A stretch of 7,764 bases of DNA from Nitrospinaceae bacterium (lineage in GTDB: Bacteria > Nitrospinota > Nitrospinia > Nitrospinales > VA-1): contig JAJDBI010000152.1 of NCBI GenBank assembly GCA_029261435.1, positions 1-7,764 of the forward strand, written 5' to 3'. This document shows, piece by piece, positions 5,518 through 7,764 of this stretch. The number at the start of each line of letters is the position of its first letter. Position 1 is the stretch's first letter. A model generated the notes under the pieces. It ran no database searches, was not told the DNA's origin, and saw only the letters and a list, made by a program, of their open reading frames with translations. The translations under genes were made by a program, and so were the position numbers.

Positions 5518-7539
5518 ATGAGAATGTTTCTTCCATTCCTTTTCTTTCTTCTATTTTCGATACCCGTGTCTTCGGTTTTTGCCGGTATTGTCGAATATGA
5601 CCTCGATATAAATTTTAAAACCGTAAATATAAATGGCAAGAATTCAAAAGCCATGGCTATTAATAATTTGATACCTGGTCCCACCCTAAGCTTTCGAGAA
5701 GGAGATACAGCTCGAATCCGCATTAAAAACAGCATGGACGTGGAAACATCCATTCATTGGCATGGGCTACTATTGCCATATCGCCAAGATGGCGTCCCTT
5801 ATGTGACTAATCCGCCAATTGAACCGGGGAAAGCAAATGTATTTGAATTTCTTATTAAGCAATCAGGCACTTATTGGTTCCATTCTCATACAGGACTGCA
5901 AGAACAACGTGGGGTTTATGGGTCAATTGTTATAACCCCAAAGGAAGGGGAACGTGTTTTTTCCGATCAGGACAAAGTAATCGTTTTATCGGATTGGACC
6001 AACGAGAATCCAGATGAGGTTTTACGCACTTTAAAAAGTGGCAATGATTTTTACAGCATCAAGAAGGGGACTATGCAAAACCTTTTGGGAGCAGTAGAGA
6101 GAAAAGCAATTTTGGATATGACCAAACGAAGCTCAATAAGTATGCCCCCTATGGATATTTCGGATGTTGCTTACGACGCTTTTTTAGCTAATGGAAAAAA
6201 AGAAATGGAAATCCCTGCCAAGCCGGGTGAAAAAGTGCGATTACGATTCATTAACTCGGCTACGGCTTCCTATTTTTATCTGCAATTTGCAGGAGGCCCT
6301 GTCGAAATTGTTTCAACGGATGGAAAAGATGTTAAGCCTTTGAAGATTGATCGTTTTCTTATGGCCATTGCTGAAACTTATGACCTGATAGTTACAGTTC
6401 CGGAAAAGGGTTCCTATGAATTTCGTGCAACAGCACAGGATGGATCGGGGCATACTTCAATATTTATAGGTAGTGGAAAACGAATATTAGCGCCAAATAT
6501 TCCCAAACCCAACCTCTATAAGATGAAAATGTCTATGAAAAAAGGTATGGATAAAAAAACGGGAATGGGTTCTATGTCAGCAATTAATCAGCGACCCTTG
6601 GTACCTTACAAAAAACTTCGATCTATAGGAAAATCAAGTTTGCCTCGGACCAACCTTAAAAGAGAAATTGTTCTTACTCTTACAGGAGATATGGAACGTT
6701 ACGTATGGTCCATGAATGGAGAAACTTTATCAGCTGAAAATATGATTCGGATTCGTCATGGCGAGAATGTGCGATTTATACTAATCAATAAGACCATGAT
6801 GCATCACCCAATGCACCTGCACGGTCATTTCTTTCGAGTAATCAATGGGCAAGGAGATTATTCACCACTTAAGCATACAGTTGATGTTCCCCCATTGGCC
6901 ACACAGGCAATAGAGTTTGAAGCAAATGAATATAATGACTGGTTCTTTCATTGTCATATTCTTTACCATGCAAAATCTGGTATGGCTCGAGTAGTTAGCT
7001 ATGAAGATAAAGAATTGGATTTAGATTTAAAAAAGATCCGTCATAATCTTTATAAAGACTCCTGGTATGGAAACAGTATTGGAACATCGCAATCTCATAT
7101 GGCTGATGGGACAGTTGTAATAAGTAATACTAAAAATATTTTTAGTGCAGCATGGCAAGTGGGTTGGCAGCGAGTTGAAAAAACAGACTTTGATGTGGAA
7201 TTGACTTACGACCGTTATTTTAATCGATTTCTGAATCTTTATGCAGGGGTTAACCTGGTAAACGAATATGAACGCGGCATTTTTGGAATTCGCTATCTAC
7301 TCCCCTTCAATATTGAAAGTACATTTCGATTAGATAGTGCGGGAGAGCTCCGCATAGAGCTTGGGCAGAAATTGCAATTAACAGATCGGATTATGGTGTT
7401 TGGCAATGCCGAGCATGACACCGAGACCAGGGAAGAATGGTTGTTGGGAGGAAAGTACATTCTTTCAAAAAATATTTCTATGATTGGACAATATAATTCT
7501 GATTTCGGTGCAGGTGCTGGACTGGAGTTTAGATATTAG
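5518..7539 (+). CDS. CopA/PcoA-type multicopper oxidase fused to a CopB-like outer-membrane barrel segment
   Basis: 673 residues. Residues 1-22 are a Sec-type signal peptide (cleavage after V-F-A). Three cupredoxin domains follow: ~26-140, ~150-318 and ~380-495. All copper ligands are present: H80-W-H82-G, H122-S-H124, H430-P-M-H433-L-H435 and H478-C479-H480 with H484 and M489. This gives an intact type 1 site and trinuclear cluster. A Met-rich insert (336-353, six Met) before domain 3 recalls the Cu(I) loops of CueO and CopA, so cuprous oxidase activity is likely. After a linker (~496-540), residues ~541-673 alternate polar and hydrophobic strands and end in F-R-Y, like CopB barrels; L-L-P-F-N-I-E-S-T-F-R-L and L-T-D-R-I-M-V-F-G-N resemble CopB's last strands. 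The oxidase would thus be anchored to the outer membrane. No twin-arginine is seen, unlike usual CopA. ATG 5518 has AAAGG nine bases upstream; ATG 5524 is an alternative. Confidence 0.92.
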   Translation: MRMFLPFLFFLLFSIPVSSVFAGIVEYDLDINFKTVNINGKNSKAMAINNLIPGPTLSFREGDTARIRIKNSMDVETSIHWHGLLLPYRQDGVPYVTNPPIEPGKANVFEFLIKQSGTYWFHSHTGLQEQRGVYGSIVITPKEGERVFSDQDKVIVLSDWTNENPDEVLRTLKSGNDFYSIKKGTMQNLLGAVERKAILDMTKRSSISMPPMDISDVAYDAFLANGKKEMEIPAKPGEKVRLRFINSATASYFYLQFAGGPVEIVSTDGKDVKPLKIDRFLMAIAETYDLIVTVPEKGSYEFRATAQDGSGHTSIFIGSGKRILAPNIPKPNLYKMKMSMKKGMDKKTGMGSMSAINQRPLVPYKKLRSIGKSSLPRTNLKREIVLTLTGDMERYVWSMNGETLSAENMIRIRHGENVRFILINKTMMHHPMHLHGHFFRVINGQGDYSPLKHTVDVPPLATQAIEFEANEYNDWFFHCHILYHAKSGMARVVSYEDKELDLDLKKIRHNLYKDSWYGNSIGTSQSHMADGTVVISNTKNIFSAAWQVGWQRVEKTDFDVELTYDRYFNRFLNLYAGVNLVNEYERGIFGIRYLLPFNIESTFRLDSAGELRIELGQKLQLTDRIMVFGNAEHDTETREEWLLGGKYILSKNISMIGQYNSDFGAGAGLEFRY

Positions 7540-7574
7540 TCATGTGGTTATTTATAAAGATCTGTCTATGGTAT

Positions 7575-7628
7575 ATGTCCGCTTATGGCCGATTGGAGAC
7601 ATGTCGCTATCCAACCCAACGCGGACAT
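7575..7628. repeat. Compound GTCCGC/GCGGAC palindromic element, right copy
   Basis: ATGTCCGC (7575-7582) and its exact complement GCGGACAT (7621-7628) enclose 38 bases. Within these, TTGGA (7593-7597) faces TCCAA (7610-7614) and GACATGTC (7598-7605) is itself palindromic. Each arm read inward has the form ATGTCCGC...GACAT, so it looks like two units of the left element (4932-4955) placed head to head and sharing the centre. It starts 35 bases after the oxidase stop, so it could also act as a 3' hairpin, but no T run follows. Confidence 0.5.
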
Positions 7629-7764
7629 TCTAATTATTTACATGTTTGAGTATTACTAAAAGTCATTTTCAAATTTAGACTCATAGAAGTGAAAGGGGCA
7701 ACGCAGAGCCCGTTCGATATCACAAAATTTCTTTTTCCTGCAAAAATTCTGTCACCAATTCCGA

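Noticed and set aside
7689..7764. Possible gene start (GTG 7689, +) or 3' ends of minus-strand genes at the right edge
   Set aside because: Several frames are open to the window edge over fewer than 130 bases, none with an SD or a recognisable motif; cannot be decided without the next sequence.

Overview
The window looks like ordinary chromosome from a Gram-negative bacterium, with a more A+T-rich copper-handling locus at the right-hand end. The Gram-negative assignment rests on a predicted outer-membrane barrel and on signal peptides. I cannot name the genus. The gene types (a short CstA, a two-domain Nfu, a KTN-less CPA2 antiporter) would fit a deltaproteobacterium or Nitrospinota-like lineage, but that is only a weak impression.

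Left half (1-2776, all + strand): the 3' end of purA (adenylosuccinate synthetase), then a CstA-family transporter with a good extended -10 promoter in front of it, then an Nfu-type iron-sulfur scaffold protein (Nfu_N plus NifU C-terminal CxxC domain) with a lysine-rich N-terminal extension and a GTG start. These are household genes, closely spaced but with no obvious shared pathway.

Middle (2777-4413): a convergent, minus-strand CPA2 cation:proton antiporter. It is bracketed on both sides by two related copies of a ~75-78 bp intergenic repeat in the same orientation. A small hairpin in the repeat shows a compensatory base-pair change between the copies.

Right half (4414-7764, + strand): a 117-residue protein I do not recognise, preceded by a perfect 8-bp inverted repeat, then a 333-base gap with a hairpin and a GTCCGC/GCGGAC element. 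The copper locus follows: a small exported Met/His/Cys-rich protein and a multicopper oxidase (CopA/PcoA type) whose C-terminus continues into a CopB-like outer-membrane barrel segment. A second, larger GTCCGC/GCGGAC palindromic element lies just after it. The two genes probably work together in periplasmic copper tolerance: the small protein would bind copper in the periplasm and the oxidase would oxidise Cu(I) while tethered to the outer membrane. No copper ATPase, CopRS or CueR regulator is visible here.

The most interesting points are the CopA-CopB fusion with a Sec rather than Tat signal, and a hairpin lying exactly between a perfect Shine-Dalgarno and the start codon of the small copper protein. 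A further point is the related palindromic elements flanking the A+T-rich copper locus.
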